This document shows, one piece after another, positions 10,027 to 22,594 of a stretch of 64,000 nt of DNA (its first letter is position 1; every line of letters starts with the position of its first letter). The stretch is from Sphagnum compactum (taxonomy: Eukaryota > Bryophyta > Sphagnopsida > Sphagnales), in assembly GCA_965153455.1 (NCBI GenBank), contig OZ234493.1, positions 25,224,213-25,288,212 of the forward strand, in the 5' to 3' direction. The position numbers and the translations under genes are program-made. The notes under the pieces are model-generated. The model had not been told where the DNA came from. It worked only from the letters and a program-made list of their open reading frames with translations, and searched no databases.

Positions 10027-11454
10027 ATGACTGGAAAGAGACCTCGTGCTCCTCTACGACGCACTTCCAGCGAGTCGTCGTTCATCGAGTCTGGATTCTC
10101 CTCCTCGACGCAGGAGGATTGCTCCCCTCTGCCAGAACATCCGAAAGAGAAATTGAAACCTACGCTTCTTAAGGAACCTGTTTCCGCGGCGGCACCACCC
10201 CGTAGATTGGTGATCGGTTTCAACCCGAAGCCTCTGCCCGATAATAACAATGGCAATGATGTCGTCAATCGCAATGCATGCTTGAAAGCCGCAGCTTCCT
10301 CTGCAGCGCCTGCCAGCGAGAAGTCACCACCTTCTCAACGCTCTGGTCTTGAAAGCCTGCTGTCGATGTCGTCACGGGAGAGGAAGGTAAACGAAGGAGG
10401 TGTTGTAGGGTTGGGCATTCTGGCTAGCATGATGCACACTACTGTTGAGGATGAGCCGCAGCCAAAAACCAACATTGTGAAGAGGGAAAATCAGCAGCAG
10501 CAGCGCGACCATGTTACCATTGCAATCAATTCTAACGCGATGATGCCCACGCCAAACCCTTCTTGCCAGGCTGCTGCGTTGCTGCCCTATCAAACACAGC
10601 AGCAGCAGCAGCAGCAGAGTCAGTCCATTCCGATTCATGCTCCAGGCCCGGTTTCTTCTTGGCACAGAATCGGTGCTGGTCGTCCGTCGCAGCAGCACCA
10701 CAGGTTTTCAGGTGGTATTCAACCCTTGGCTGCTAGAGGAGCTGCTGATGGACAAGGTGCTGGTGGTGGTCGTGGTACAGCATTAGCGTGGTTGCGAAGG
10801 CAGGATGATCGCGAGGGCGAACGCGACACTTTCTTGTTGCGACCACCATCTTCCTTCAAGAGCCCGCACGTCGTTGTTCCTGATGTAGCAGCAGCATCGT
10901 CTGCTGCTGCATCAGCAGTTCATTTCTTGGACGCTTGTTTTTTCTGCAAAAGACATCTTGTCGATGGCAAGGACATCTACATGTACAGGTGCTTAATCTT
11001 TGTCCTATCCTCCAAGCTAGGGAATGTGTGCAGTATATGTCCAGGCGATCTGTCTGTCATCTTTCTTTACAGTCAGAAGGAAGCACAAATGGTGCCTGGT
11101 ACCACATATGAATCTTTGCATGTGGTGCGTTTCTTGCATAATCTTGGCTATCGAATTTTTTATCTCAATAGCAAGTAGAACAACAGAAGTCATGTTTTTC
11201 TCATCAGAGAATTGTATCTAAGCTGTAGCATTGTGGCTCTTACGCATGTCCAACATTTTGACCCTGTTGGGCTGGCTTTCAATTTACTCTGCAGAGGTGA
11301 TAAGGCATTTTGCAGCACAGAGTGTCGGTCGCAGCAAATCTTGCTGGATGAGCGTCTGGAGAATTGTACAGTCGCAGCTCTGAAGTCGAATTCTGGAGCA
11401 CCCTCCTCCCACCAGAATCGTGTTGTGGCTTCTGGGACTGCAGCAGCAGCCTAA
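10027..11454 (+). CDS. FLZ (FCS-like zinc finger, DUF581) domain protein
   Basis: Two exons, 10027-10988 and 11295-11454, join in phase (donor TACAG|GTGCTT, acceptor CTCTGCAG|AGGT) to give 373 residues. The start is the first ATG of the long frame, giving MTGKRPRAPLRRTSS. The C-terminal FLZ domain (about residues 300-340) spans the intron. FLDACFFCKRHLVDGKDIYM comes from exon 1, then Y-R-G-D-K-A-F-C-S-T-E-C-R-S-Q-Q-I-L is completed by exon 2. The four zinc-binding Cys (C-x2-C and C-x3-C) are all present. Plant FLZ proteins bind the catalytic subunit of the SnRK1 energy-sensing kinase and act as scaffolds or regulators; many respond to sugar. The rest of the protein looks disordered, with Ser-rich, Ala-rich and two Gln-rich stretches (CAG/CAA repeats near 10493 and 10596) and a conserved-looking GLESLLSMSSRERK-type segment in the middle. 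It is longer than many seed-plant members. No lesion is seen. Confidence 0.9.
10989..11294 (+). other. FLZ gene intron
   Basis: A 306-bp intron interrupts the zinc-finger domain between the codons for Tyr and Arg-Gly. Both boundaries follow GT-AG. Reading through it would give an alternative C-terminus and lose the second Cys pair. Confidence 0.85.
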
Positions 11455-12620
11455 GAGATCCAATCAGCCAGATCTCAACAGGTGTAAGTAAAGGAATCAT
11501 CAAAAAGGGAGCTTCCATAAAAGAGCAACTACTGTTTTGACAGACGACATTTGTTCCATTTGTGTCTATGTGTACAAAAGAACATGATCTGCCTTCAGCA
11601 GCAATGGCATCAAATCTTGCGAAAGGGTGGGGAAGAGTCACATCCAGGGGGATTGAAGGGAGAGTGCAGTCACTATCTCAAAGACATTGTAGAGAGAGAC
11701 CTTGAGAGAGACCCAAGTGTTCTAGAACGGAGTAAAAAAACCAATTAAATGGTGTACAATTGCACTGTAGATTTGTTAAGGGTTGTATTTGCCTTCTCAA
11801 ACATTGCAAGACCTCATATGTCTTGAACTTGTTTGTATAATAATAAGCGCTGTATCTTAGCTTATGCCCATTTCATCACCCACAAATCTGTGGCTGTGAA
11901 GATTACTATTGTGGTCCAGGTCTTTGCTGCAGAAGCTTTATTTTTTGTCAATTGACTTCTTTGTATGAGGAAGTAATAAGGTCTCTAGCATCCTTCCTTC
12001 CAGGTTGCAAAATTTTCTCTAGTCAAAACTTGCAATGCAGGTTGTAGTTATTTATGGTACATAAGGGCCCCAGGTGGCTTCTGGTGTCAATGATATTGAA
12101 AATCAAAAACATTTGCCCCCTTTCTTTAGAGATTCTGCTGAGGTTTTCCTTCGCCGCAATTTTCTTAGGAAGTTTTGTTGAAGGCCCTAGCAGTAAGACT
12201 GTATAGAGAGCCAGAGAATGGGAGTTGCTTGCCAGCGAGTGATTGGTTATGGCAAAGCTACTTTTCCTTGAAACAGAATAAACTGTTTCTCCAGAGCTTG
12301 ATGTGGAAAATTTCCCAAGACTTTGTTCAAATGTGTGTCTTGGCCTACTTTTGGAATGCATTGGTTTTGCACCTGTTATTATTACTAGCAAATGCTCAGG
12401 TAGTTTTTGTCATGTTGAGTGTGCTTTGATTCTCTGTCTATGTACCTTCAACACTTGTTTGCAATTACCTCTCTCAATTGGAGGTCATCTTATTGCAAGA
12501 CAGGGTGGGGTGTGCGTTGTTGTGCAAGTGTTTGTAGGAAGGACTCAATCACATTTGTCATGTTTTCCAAGGCAATAAATCCCATTATTCACCGGCGCAT
12601 TTTATCATATTACACCATGC
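11455..12620 (+). other. probable 3' UTR and downstream flank of FLZ gene
   Basis: There is no conserved coding sequence. Possible poly(A) motifs occur (AATAAT near 11839, GAATAAAC near 12276, CAATAAAT near 12571), but which is used cannot be told. Small open frames on both strands here look incidental. Confidence 0.35.
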
Positions 12621-15600
12621 AGTGTCCCGCCTCTTTTTTTCTGGACTTTGCTCATGACTTCTTTGGTAGAGAGATGTGGTGAAAAGCCATATAACAAAGA
12701 AACCCTTTTTTTCATTTCTCTTGCCTATTAACTCTTGTTCTTTACATAGAAAGTTTTTCATTTGCTGTTCTGGCTAATGCCTATTATGAAGTAGAATTTT
12801 TCCTTTTCTTCTGCCAAATGATTGCTCTCTAGTACACACTCACAAACACAAGAAAGTGGGAGAATGGGTATTCTAGCTGAAAAATGAATTCCTTCTACTC
12901 TATGTAGGTGTGTGTACAATTTGCTTCTGAAGATCTAGATGCATAGGGCTTCCTTCTCCTTCACTCCTTTTCGACTTTACTTTTGTCCATACATGTTTTA
13001 AGCTTTTATTTGTTGACCTGAACTGATTCCTCTTTGATGGTTCTAATACCCCCCTCCCCTCTCCCCCACTTTTGTTTGGCATAGAAATCTGCAAAGTCTG
13101 ATTCCTTGTGAAGGGTGAAAGATTGGTTATCTTCTTTTAGGCAGAAACCCCTTTTGTCTGTAGTAGTGGTGTGCAAAAGCCAGCCTGGGGAGGACAATTG
13201 TGTGTCCCTTAAAACAAGGGGAGAGCATTGAGATGGTATCTAGGGTACTACTTGCGTGACACTAAATTTCTTTGTCTCACACACACACACACACACCAAA
13301 AGGAAAAACAATTCACACCTGATCTAGAGTGTTTTCTGAAAAGCTTTCAAGTCAGTTGAATTTGTGGGCGAAGAAGAAAGAATGAAGAGGAATTGGTTAT
13401 GTAGTAGGTATCTAAGGAAATTAGGGTTTGATGATGTAGAACCATCAAAAAACACCAGCATGTTAGAAATTTCAAAAAGAATGGGTTCTTGAAAAAATCT
13501 TTGCTGATATTGAAGGTGGGACCACAAATATATTGAACAAGGCGTCACAAACACGCCGGCCCTGCCAATAAATAAGATGTCTACCTATTGTGTCCACACT
13601 CTCAATACCATAAAACATCTGTTCCAATTTTAACAGTCTAAACACTTTCACCAAAGAAACAGCTTCACTCAATGTGAAATCAGTTCTAACAAGGTAAAAC
13701 TTCCAAAAGTTGGATTGAATGTGATAGTCCCACTATCAAATAAATCTCACTCCATGTCTGCATCTAGAATATGTCCACACCCCAATTAAAACTTCTACCA
13801 TGCATGCTGGTCACAGGGTTTGCATGGTTTTTCCCAAATGGAAAAGCACCAGCAGAAGATTTTTGATGTCTCTGGAGGGCACATTATCAAGTGGAATTTC
13901 TTGTTTGCAAAAAGGGTCTTAAGCCTAGGTATAGTGTATAAGCCCTAATATATGGATTTGAGGTTAGGTTTTAGGGACCTAGCTCCAAGCTCCCACTGTT
14001 GCAATTTTTATTTATTTTTTCCACTTGGGACTCCCTCCATGTGACTTGTTTTTTCCTCTCACTACTTTACTCCCTCCCTATAATTTTGTTTTAACTTTTC
14101 TCACTTCTCACTCCCTACGAATTGTTTCATCATGAACATCACAACATATTTCTTGGGATTTAGTAATTTGAAAAAGATTGAGACCACATAGGGAGCAAGG
14201 AATGTGTTTTCTTGAAGAGAATCAAGACTTAAGAGAAAAAATTTGTGCAAAAAATTGCTTATAATGACAATTAAAAAATTGGACCTAGAAACTGAAAATC
14301 GACAAATGTCAATAAAATTATTCCTTAAGGTTGGAACCAGTGGGTCAACCTAGGCAATACTCGTACATATGCGGCAGAACTTTGTAACAAAAGATGCTTT
14401 GTTGAAAGATTTTGACAAAGTCTTTGCAAGGATGGAACTCTACAAAGTGGAGTGAGCACAGTGGAACAACAACAGTTGATAAGTTCAAACTCCACAATAA
14501 CAATTTGTTGCAAAAGCGGGGAAGAAGACCTTGATCAAATCAGTGCAAGCATCTGATTCTAACTTACAAACTGAATTGGCCAGGCAAATCATGTCCTCTT
14601 TGCATACTCAAATGGGTCCCTGCTGTAGTTCATAATTGGAGAGAAGTTGAGAAAAAACACCAAAATTTTGTCTCTTCTGCTCCCCCCTCCTCCCCGAAAA
14701 ATCATACAATACCAAATACCTAGGATGCCTTTCATGGCCATTTCTGTGCAGGGGTGATCCAGTGCCCACATGGCCGATTCAGTGCTCTTTCACACCTATC
14801 TTTCTAAGTGTTACTCCTTTGCTCTGGCCATGTTTAGCCCATTTCAAAGTAAAGAGGAACGGGAATGTGTTCTTTTCATATAAGTGTTTTTTTTATAAGA
14901 ATTGTTTTAATGTCATATTCACAATCAGATTTTCAGTGCCTTGTGTACCAATTTGCGTCCCATTTCTTAATTCAAATTCAATTGAATTTAAATTAAATTT
15001 ATGAATTTGAATTCAAGTCAATTGAATATGTATTGAAATTCAATTCAAGTTGCAAGCAATGTCATTCAATATTTTCATTCAAATGCAACTTAATTTTCAC
15101 AAAATCAATTCAATTTTATTTATATCAATTGATCATCATTGGTAATGCATAATAGTGTGAAGCCCCAAGTATAGAATATATGGGATTATGATTTGTCACC
15201 AAAACAACATTGTTGTGTTAATGCAGTAATCCATATATGATTCAGTTGTATCGTTAATGGTTGTGTGTTTGGAAAACAGACGTTTCCAATTGTATTTGTT
15301 CATGGCATTTTGTAATGTTGTTGATTGGGATGTTTTTGTTAACATGTCTACATTAAAATTTTCAATTACAACAATTGGACAACTTGTAGGCGTTTTTTTA
15401 AAAATGGTTTTTAAGATTGAATTTAAATAAATTGTTTACATCTTAGGGGTTTCTTAGATTGTGATCATTTTTTTTTCGGGGTTTTTTTTTGTCTTTTTGT
15501 TGTAATAATGAATTTGGCACTTGAATTTGCTATGCAGTTGTTTAATTTGATAAATACTAGCTAGTATCAATAGCCTAGACATACTTACTTATCTTATGAA

Positions 15601-16865
15601 AAAGTTCAACAAGATTTAATGTTTGATTATTGTAGTTTGCCCAATGGAATATTTATTTGGTTTTCATTTCATATAAATGTACACAATTCAACCCAATGAT
15701 GATACTCTAATAATAGAATGTACATCCATCATTCATCCAAGTTGCACATTCATTCCCTTCCCAATTTTCATACAAATATTTCATCTACAATTGGGGCTCA
15801 TGGCTTAAGGTTCCTGATTTTGCATTCCTATAAAAAATAAAGGGATGGGGCTATGGTAGGAAGAAAAAAAAAAAAACTAAATAAGTTTATTTTCATTGGA
15901 TGGGTAGACAAGACTTTAAAAGAAACATTAACCAAACAAAATATCAAATTAAGTTTTAAGGCTACAAGAATACATGACCTCTTAACCCTTAGGCCATGGA
16001 TGACAAGACAACCTTCAAAGATTTACTCATGAACAAATAACAAGGAAGATGGAAAAAAATACATACTAGATGACGAAGTTTATCACAACCAACAATGTCA
16101 AGAGTAATTTACTATTTACAAATCTATTTAAAATAACAAGAACAATCCACTAAACAACTATTAGAGATGAAAATAATGACAAAGCAAGACTAGACATCAA
16201 TACTACATGTGGATATGTTTCAAAGCTTTCATGTGACAAAAGATGGGCCTAAATAAGACAATGAGCATGTAGTCAACCTAGAAGATCCATGTTCATAGTT
16301 GCAACCATAATTTCAAACTTTTCCAAATCTAACCCAAGCAAAGAAGAATTCTTATAACTTGATGATGCTACCCCATTTGCCTACAAAACACACCAAGGGA
16401 ACCTTGAGCCATTCACAAATTACTCCCAGTCACATGTTATGATTTTTAATGAATACTTAGGTATCATACAATAAAAGGTTATGAAAAAAGCAATGTTAGA
16501 AAAAGTTGGATATAATTTAAATGAAAGGAAAGGAAAGAAAATAAAAGCAGGTTATAAGAACAAAAAAATTCACTAATTATGGTCAAGCAAACAACTTAGA
16601 AATTAATCAAGCAACATGCAAGAGAAACATCTATGTGAAGTTGGTTTACAATGGCTATCAAGGAGGCATGTGATCATTTTCATCTCAATTTTAGGTAAGA
16701 TTCAAAGCCGAACCCTTAAGGTACAAAAGGTGTTTACCTACGCTACTCAACAATTGTGTAAAAACAAATCAAACAAAACGAAAAACCCAAAATGGTAGCC
16801 ATAAGGCATGGAGTAGCAAGGTTTTGCATCCCTCTAATAATTAAATGAGTGAACAAAGGGATAAG
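12621..16865. other. AT-rich intergenic DNA
   Basis: I see no gene here. It contains a CA microsatellite at about 13279-13296 and a low-complexity stretch at about 14960-15125 built from self-complementary AATTCAATTGAATT-like words. A tRNA box-A-like segment lies on the minus strand near 15975-16005 without a clear box B. Confidence 0.5.
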
Positions 16866-17370
16866 GAAGGTATGGGAGAAAGAAGATGAGGACCAGAACA
16901 TGAACACAAGTAGTAGGAAGATGAAGACTAGGAAAGTGAAGATCAAGGTCAAACATGAGCAACAAGACAAGGAAGATTGGAAAAATGAACATTAGGGCAA
17001 AACAAAAGCAATAGGATGATGAGGGCTAAACACAAGTAACAAGACAATGAGAACCAAGAAAAGGAGAACCAAGGCCAAACACAAACAACATGATGATGAA
17101 GACTAGAAAAAGGAACACCAAGTTGAACAAGAATAACAAAACAATGAAGACCAAGAAAAAAAATGTTAAATTGAATAGGAGCAATAGGACTATGAGGACC
17201 ATGAAAAGGTGCACCAAAATCAAACACAAACACAAGATGATGAGGACTAGGAAAAGGAGCACTAGTTTAAACATGATCACAAGATGATAAAGACCAAAAA
17301 AAGGAGCACTAGGCTACTTCATGAAGAGAACATGATGACCACTAAAAAGATGAACACCAAGAAGATGAAG
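16866..17370. repeat. ~48-bp minisatellite, about 10 diverged copies
   Basis: A purine-rich unit resembling GATGATGAGGACTAGGAAAA plus GGAGCACCAAGGTCAAACAC recurs about every 48-50 bp (near 17044, 17092, 17141, 17191, 17234 and 17283). The period is close to a multiple of three, so all frames stay open. This produces Lys/Arg/Thr-rich frames on + and hydrophobic frames on -, which look like by-products of the repeat rather than genes. Confidence 0.75.
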
Positions 17371-18989
17371 CCACTTAGGCTTTGGGGTTTCATGAAACAT
17401 AATATTTTGCACACCCATGGTGGTGGTTCCATTTTTGTAGAACATGTTGGGTTCACCATCACCCTTGACTAGGAAACCCCATTTTTAAAAATATCTTCAC
17501 CATTGGAATGCATTGAACATTTATAAATAATATTGGCATTCATTCTCACCTTCATTCATTTTGGGGACGAGGTATAGATAACATCCAACTATGAACATTT
17601 GGACATTTGATTGTTTGATTATAAGGGTGGTCAAATATTTATTCATATGTTATCATGTGTACTTTGAATTTTTTGAAATTTTGACTTTGGGGTTCCGTGG
17701 CTTCTTCATTTTTCAACTGATTTGAACAATTTAAAAAGCTATGGATGCACCGAGAGGAACTATACATTTTTTCTCTGCAAACCAGAGACAAAGGAGGATG
17801 ATTGAATAAGTGTGGAGTCATATGCATGCTTACCTTATTAATAATAGTCTTGAAACTTTGGTCACTTGAGTCTCCCTCCTCCCTCCACCCAAATGGAAGA
17901 TCCCCACTTCTTGTGGATTGTGCATAGTGGGCACTTTGTACTTAGCCAATATTTTAACATGGAGGTAGGGACTAAAGACTTGCCAACATCTAATAACTTC
18001 AAAGTAGAATAAGAGGCTGATATGGGGTGCTTGAGTGAACCAACACCTACACTGGTACCATGGTGAAAAAACCTCAAATTTTCTTAGGTTGCTTTTGACC
18101 CATGCGACAGGACTGGCACCTCCTAATAACACACAAGTATGTAAAATGTGGAGAGTCACAAAGTTGAAATTCTCAAAATTAAGAAATGCTGATTCCAATG
18201 TAAAGGTTTTAAGAGTCCAATCAAACTATTTATGGATCTAAAAACAAAGATTTCAGCCTAGATTGGAGTTGGGAGTACAGTATCCATTTTGTCCTCTCAC
18301 CCCTTCCATTTCCATTTGCTATAGAACTGGTTTCCCAAGGCCCCAAGCACACTACTCCCAATTCCAGACCCCTCCACTTGCATTGAAACGAGGAGAGACT
18401 AGGTACCCTTTGGGTTGGTTGGTATTGTTTGCCTTTTCTGCGCACATCAGTGCCAAACATGTGGCTTGGATGTCCATCCCTTCACTCTTTCATGCTTTTG
18501 AAAAATCTTTTAGATCAAATTCTGGGTATGAGTTGCTCAACTCAAATAACCATGGAGTCAATTTTTTTCCCCTTCTAAGTTAAACCTAGTTCAATCTCCC
18601 ATCCATAGTCCGTACTTTACTTCCTTGACTGAGCTTCTAGCACCTTCATCACAGAATGGGCCAAATGAGAAGAGGAAACCTGAGAGAGCTCTGCTTGCTT
18701 CTACTGTGACAACAGGAATCATTTCACCTCTTACCCAAGTGTGAATTTCAACTATGACAATTCCAAGCTGATGGAAAGAAGCTAATGTCATGAATTCATG
18801 AAATCTAGGGACAACTATATTCCCCAGGAAGGTAATGCAAAGAATTCATGAAACCCAGTTTCAATCTTCCCCCAGAAGAAATGTTCCAGTAGTACTCCTC
18901 ACAGAAGAGAAGGTAGTGTTAATAACATGGTCATTTAGGTACATAGTTTCTAAATTTTTTTCAAGTTTAATATAAAGCACATGATACCA
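17371..18989. other. intergenic DNA, no gene recognised
   Basis: The composition is less AT-rich from 17830 to 18800. Open frames of 66-122 codons overlap on both strands (for example 17830-18198 minus and 18263-18583 plus), but none has a recognisable domain or splice context. Confidence 0.4.
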
Positions 18990-20180
18990 AACTTCTATAT
19001 AATTTAGTAGGCCGATAGAAGGTTTGGTATAATTGAACTAAACCTAGGTGCCATGTGGCCTAAGTTTACACCTAACTTAAGAACCATACTGCTTAAACAA
19101 GTAAATCTTGGCCCAATTTAGGTGTCATTTGGCCTGTGTATCACATGTGGCAATGCACCATAGGTCTAGACATGGCTTAGACCGTCTAGCCTAGGTGCTT
19201 AATGGTTTAGCTTTAATCATACTTTAGGTGCTACATTAGACACTTAATTAACCTTAGGTGGTTAACCTTAGTTTAGCCAAGTTTAAACACCATGTACATG
19301 CTAAATTAATCAATAGGTTATATACTAATTATTCACTTAAGTTAAAATCATATTATAATACTATTACTTATTATAATAATGAAAATGTAACTACCTGATT
19401 TAGAATAGAACTAATTACAGTAACATTTGAAAATAAAAATGTTATTATTAATGCATATGTTTGTCGTAATCTTTATAGTTATTTCAATCTTTAAATAATT
19501 AATATTTTTATGAATATTATTCCCTATTCCCTATCATCTACAATAATTAGTAGGTAGATTAAGCTAGTTAATTATTATAAATAGTTGTTATAGTCTAGTT
19601 AGTAATTGGGTACTAGGTACCTAGAATCACCCAACATTGAACACAAGCCTATGTACCATTGAAAATTTCAATATTTTTTTCATTTTTTAACCAAATCAAT
19701 GAACAATCTTTGTGTTATTAGAAGCACAAATTGAAGGATTACAAATTTTCTCTAAACAATAGAAGCAAAGGAACAAGGAAGAAAACATGAAGAGGAGGAA
19801 AAGGTTAAATAATATTTTGTCTCAAATTTTTTGAAGAAAAAGCTCTAAACCTTCTTTAGTTTTAAACCCTAAATCTTTGTCAATTTCAAAAGGTGGAATG
19901 GGCACATAAGATGAACCAATAAGAAAGGTTTGACTTGAAAAGCCATGTGGCCAAAAAAAGGATTATTGTAAGCTTATTTATCTACCTTAAACCTAAGTAG
20001 TATTATGATCTATTTATTTACTTAAGCCTACTCACCTACCTACCACTTATGCTTAGGTTAGGTTGGTATATATAAATAGGTAGGCCTAGTAGGTAGGTAA
20101 CATAATTTCCTACCTACCTATTCACTTTTAGGTGGACCTACATACTTGTTTAAGCCTAGACATAACTCTAGGTAGGGCCA
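18990..20180. repeat. ACCTA/TAGGT-rich degenerate repeat block A
   Basis: Words such as CCTAGGT, TAGGTAGGTAGG, CTAAGTTTACACCTAACTTA and CATGTGGCCTAAG recur on both strands without a fixed period. The same words fill the block at 27851-29560, so the two blocks appear to be one family of low-complexity DNA. This is not the plant telomere repeat (TTTAGGG). Confidence 0.6.
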
Positions 20181-21339
20181 CATGTCAACAAACTACTGGT
20201 TATTCTTTGTTTTGTTTAGTTATAACATAGTCAAAATTACAATTCAATGGCCTAGTTGGAATATAGTTGAAAATTCAACTCGTTGTTTGATGTCGTCATG
20301 ATTTGTCAGTGGATGAAGTTCATTTAGTAAACAGTTATGGTTGAAAACAATTTTGATTATAATGGTGAAATCATTTATAACTAAAATGGTCCAAAATGAT
20401 TATTGTTGTGGTGTTGGACATGTGGCGGGCATAAGCACACCAAACCCCCCAAAAATTCTAATCACAAGTATAATATTTCTGCAATTATTTTTTTGGTAAT
20501 GTATGGACATCACATATTGGATTATTTTTGTTTGTTTTAAGTATATTTGATTAACTTGAAAATTAATCTAATCAATTTTTTAAAAATCCAACAAACAATG
20601 AAAAACTTGAATGTATGGAGTATATTTGTGACAAAATAATACCTATCATAGAATTCGAAAAATTTGCATACATAGTTCAAAACTAAGGTTGTGAGTGGAG
20701 TTCTTGGGTGATTTCTTTTATGGTGTATGATATTGATATACATGAATTAAATTTATGACCATTTAAAGATTTAAAGTTTTTGGATGAAATTTCATTCAAA
20801 AAATGTGTTCTTTTTTGCATTTTTGAACAATAAATGCATAATAATATATATTTTAGGAAAAAAACCACTACCACATCAATTTTCTTTTGTTTAATAATGT
20901 TTCATGAACCACAAACATGAGGCCCCATATGGTTGTTGAAAAATTGTAAGTTATATAATGTATGTACATTAATTTATCCAATTCTATTCATCTAACCATT
21001 GGATCAAGATTAATTTTGACTCAAAATGAACTTTGGGAGTTCCAAAATTTTATCATGCAAATTTTTGCTTGTGTTTGTGATAATCAAAAAATACCATCAA
21101 GATTTTAACTTACTGTGTATTATAATACTTGTTATACATCACCCTTTTTGGTGAAAAGTGGATCACCTTTAGTGTGCTTTCACCTTGGCATCACTTTTGA
21201 TTATAATATCATTTTCGACTTCTACTTGTCAACTTTTGTGGTTAGTAAAACTAGAAAAAAAAAATTGCAATTGGAAAGGTGATTTTCATTTATAATTGTA
21301 ATTGAACCCAAATAGTAAACATAGTTGGAAAAGGGGGGG
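20181..21339. other. AT-rich DNA inside to the 3' end of a CACTA-like element
   Basis: There is no coding sequence. The last ~220 bp contain repeated short motifs around GGTGATTTTCATTTATAA and GATCACCTTTAG, which may be subterminal repeats of the element ending at 21352. The other end was not found. Confidence 0.35.
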
Positions 21340-21352
21340 TTTTCTACTAGTG
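21340..21352 (+). mobile_element. CACTA-type transposon terminus (3' end)
   Basis: The word TTTTCTACTAGTG is the reverse complement of CACTAGTAGAAAA, a form typical of CMC/CACTA transposon ends. An identical 13-mer lies at 30486-30498 in the same orientation. A matching 5' end (CACTAGTAGAA) was not found in the window. Confidence 0.5.
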
Positions 21353-21364
21353 GGTTTAGCAACA

Positions 21365-22560
21365 TCGCCTAACATTTGATCTAATTGATGAAGATTGATC
21401 GTGAGTACATTTAGGGTGAAGCATAGGACCAAACCTTTCAAAAGTTAAAGGCATGTCTTACTTTAGCTCCTATTTTGCAATGACCCATTTAGGGGTGATC
21501 ATCTAGTTACACATGGATTGGAGCACCTTAAGTTTGTGTCATGTTTACCCAATTGGATGATGAGGATAAAAAAGTTCATGGTGGCATATGTCAGTTAATC
21601 GAACAATAAAATGAAGGCCAAATATGAATTCTCTGAAAGGGGACGCCTCATTTTAGGTCATTTCATCATTCTAATGTTGTTTGTATGGTAACCCATTCAT
21701 TTTAGTTATGAATCATTAACTTTTAAAATTCTTGATGGGATCAAATTGTTTCAAAAAGAAGTTAGTTAAGTGAACACTTATTTTGCAAGAGTACGATTTT
21801 GACATTGTTCATAAGGATTAGTCAAAATGTTGACGGGTTAAGTTGAAACCCAAGTTCCAATTAGGAGGATACCATTAGGGCTTGTTGGCATGGTGATGTC
21901 AATTTGGAAGTAATTGTTGGCATGCCTCTACATATTATGTTCATTCTTGGGATGTTTTAGGGTTATACCTAAGATTATCATGGGTGTTGGGGATTCCCAT
22001 GATGTGGACATTGAGTTGGGTGGTGATGGTGCCTTGAACACATATGATGATGCACATGTTATTACATATATGCAAGTAGGTGAAGTCCTAGTTGGATTAA
22101 CATCCAAGGAACGTATTTAGCTCGTGCAAAATGCTAAGAAGTTTCTATGGGAAGGTGATTCCTTCCTATGGGTGTGAAGTGATGGATGAGTGCAAGTAGT
22201 GCCTCACTTGGAGTATGTGAAAGCCTTGTATAACATGTTCATAAAACGTTGGGCCATTTTGAGGTTCGATGAACTTACAATTTGTTCCAACCATAATATT
22301 GGTGCATGGAATGCAACTATAAGTTCAAAAATTTGTTTCTTGATGTGTGGTGTGTGATCATTTAAGCATCATTCAATGCACTTACACCTAATCTACAACC
22401 ATTACCCATGATGGCCTAAGGTATTGATGGAGTTTGGATATTAAGTTGAACATTACAACGTAATCAATATGTCTTGATTATGATTAAACATTTCTCTAAT
22501 TGGATGGAATTGATACCATCATTAGATCATAGTAGTGAAGGAAAAACACATGCTAAGGAA
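21365..22560 (+). mobile_element. Ty3/gypsy retrotransposon remnant (RNase H to integrase)
   Basis: Translated piecewise with many stops and shifts, the region follows the order of a Ty3 pol gene. A reverse-transcriptase/RNase H boundary (DQTFQKLKACLTLAPILQ) lies near 21400. The end of RNase H (VDGLS*NPSSN, normally V-D-G-L-S-R) is near 21830. The zinc-binding region before integrase (VQVVPHLEYVKALYN, GHFEVR and YNLFQP in shifted frames) is at 22180-22290. The integrase start (NQYVLIMIKHFSNWMELIP) is at about 22460-22520. LTRs are not recognised. The copy is old and cannot be active. Confidence 0.75.
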
Positions 22561-22594
22561 AAGATAAAATTTCATATGGTTAAAGGAGGATAAA

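Noticed and set aside
9777-10274. 165-codon minus-strand frame over the FLZ start
   Set aside because: It is antisense to the well-supported FLZ coding exon, with no splice sites or family match.
10989-11178. FLZ frame continuing past the donor to 11178
   Set aside because: Reading through replaces the second half of the zinc finger with unrelated sequence. Splicing 10988|11295 restores the conserved Cys pair in phase.
15950-16020. Possible tRNA/SINE box A on the minus strand
   Set aside because: TGGCCTAAGGGTTAAGAGG resembles box A, but I could find no box B at the right distance.
16949-17280. Hydrophobic minus-strand frames that look like membrane proteins
   Set aside because: They are by-products of the purine-rich minisatellite on the other strand.
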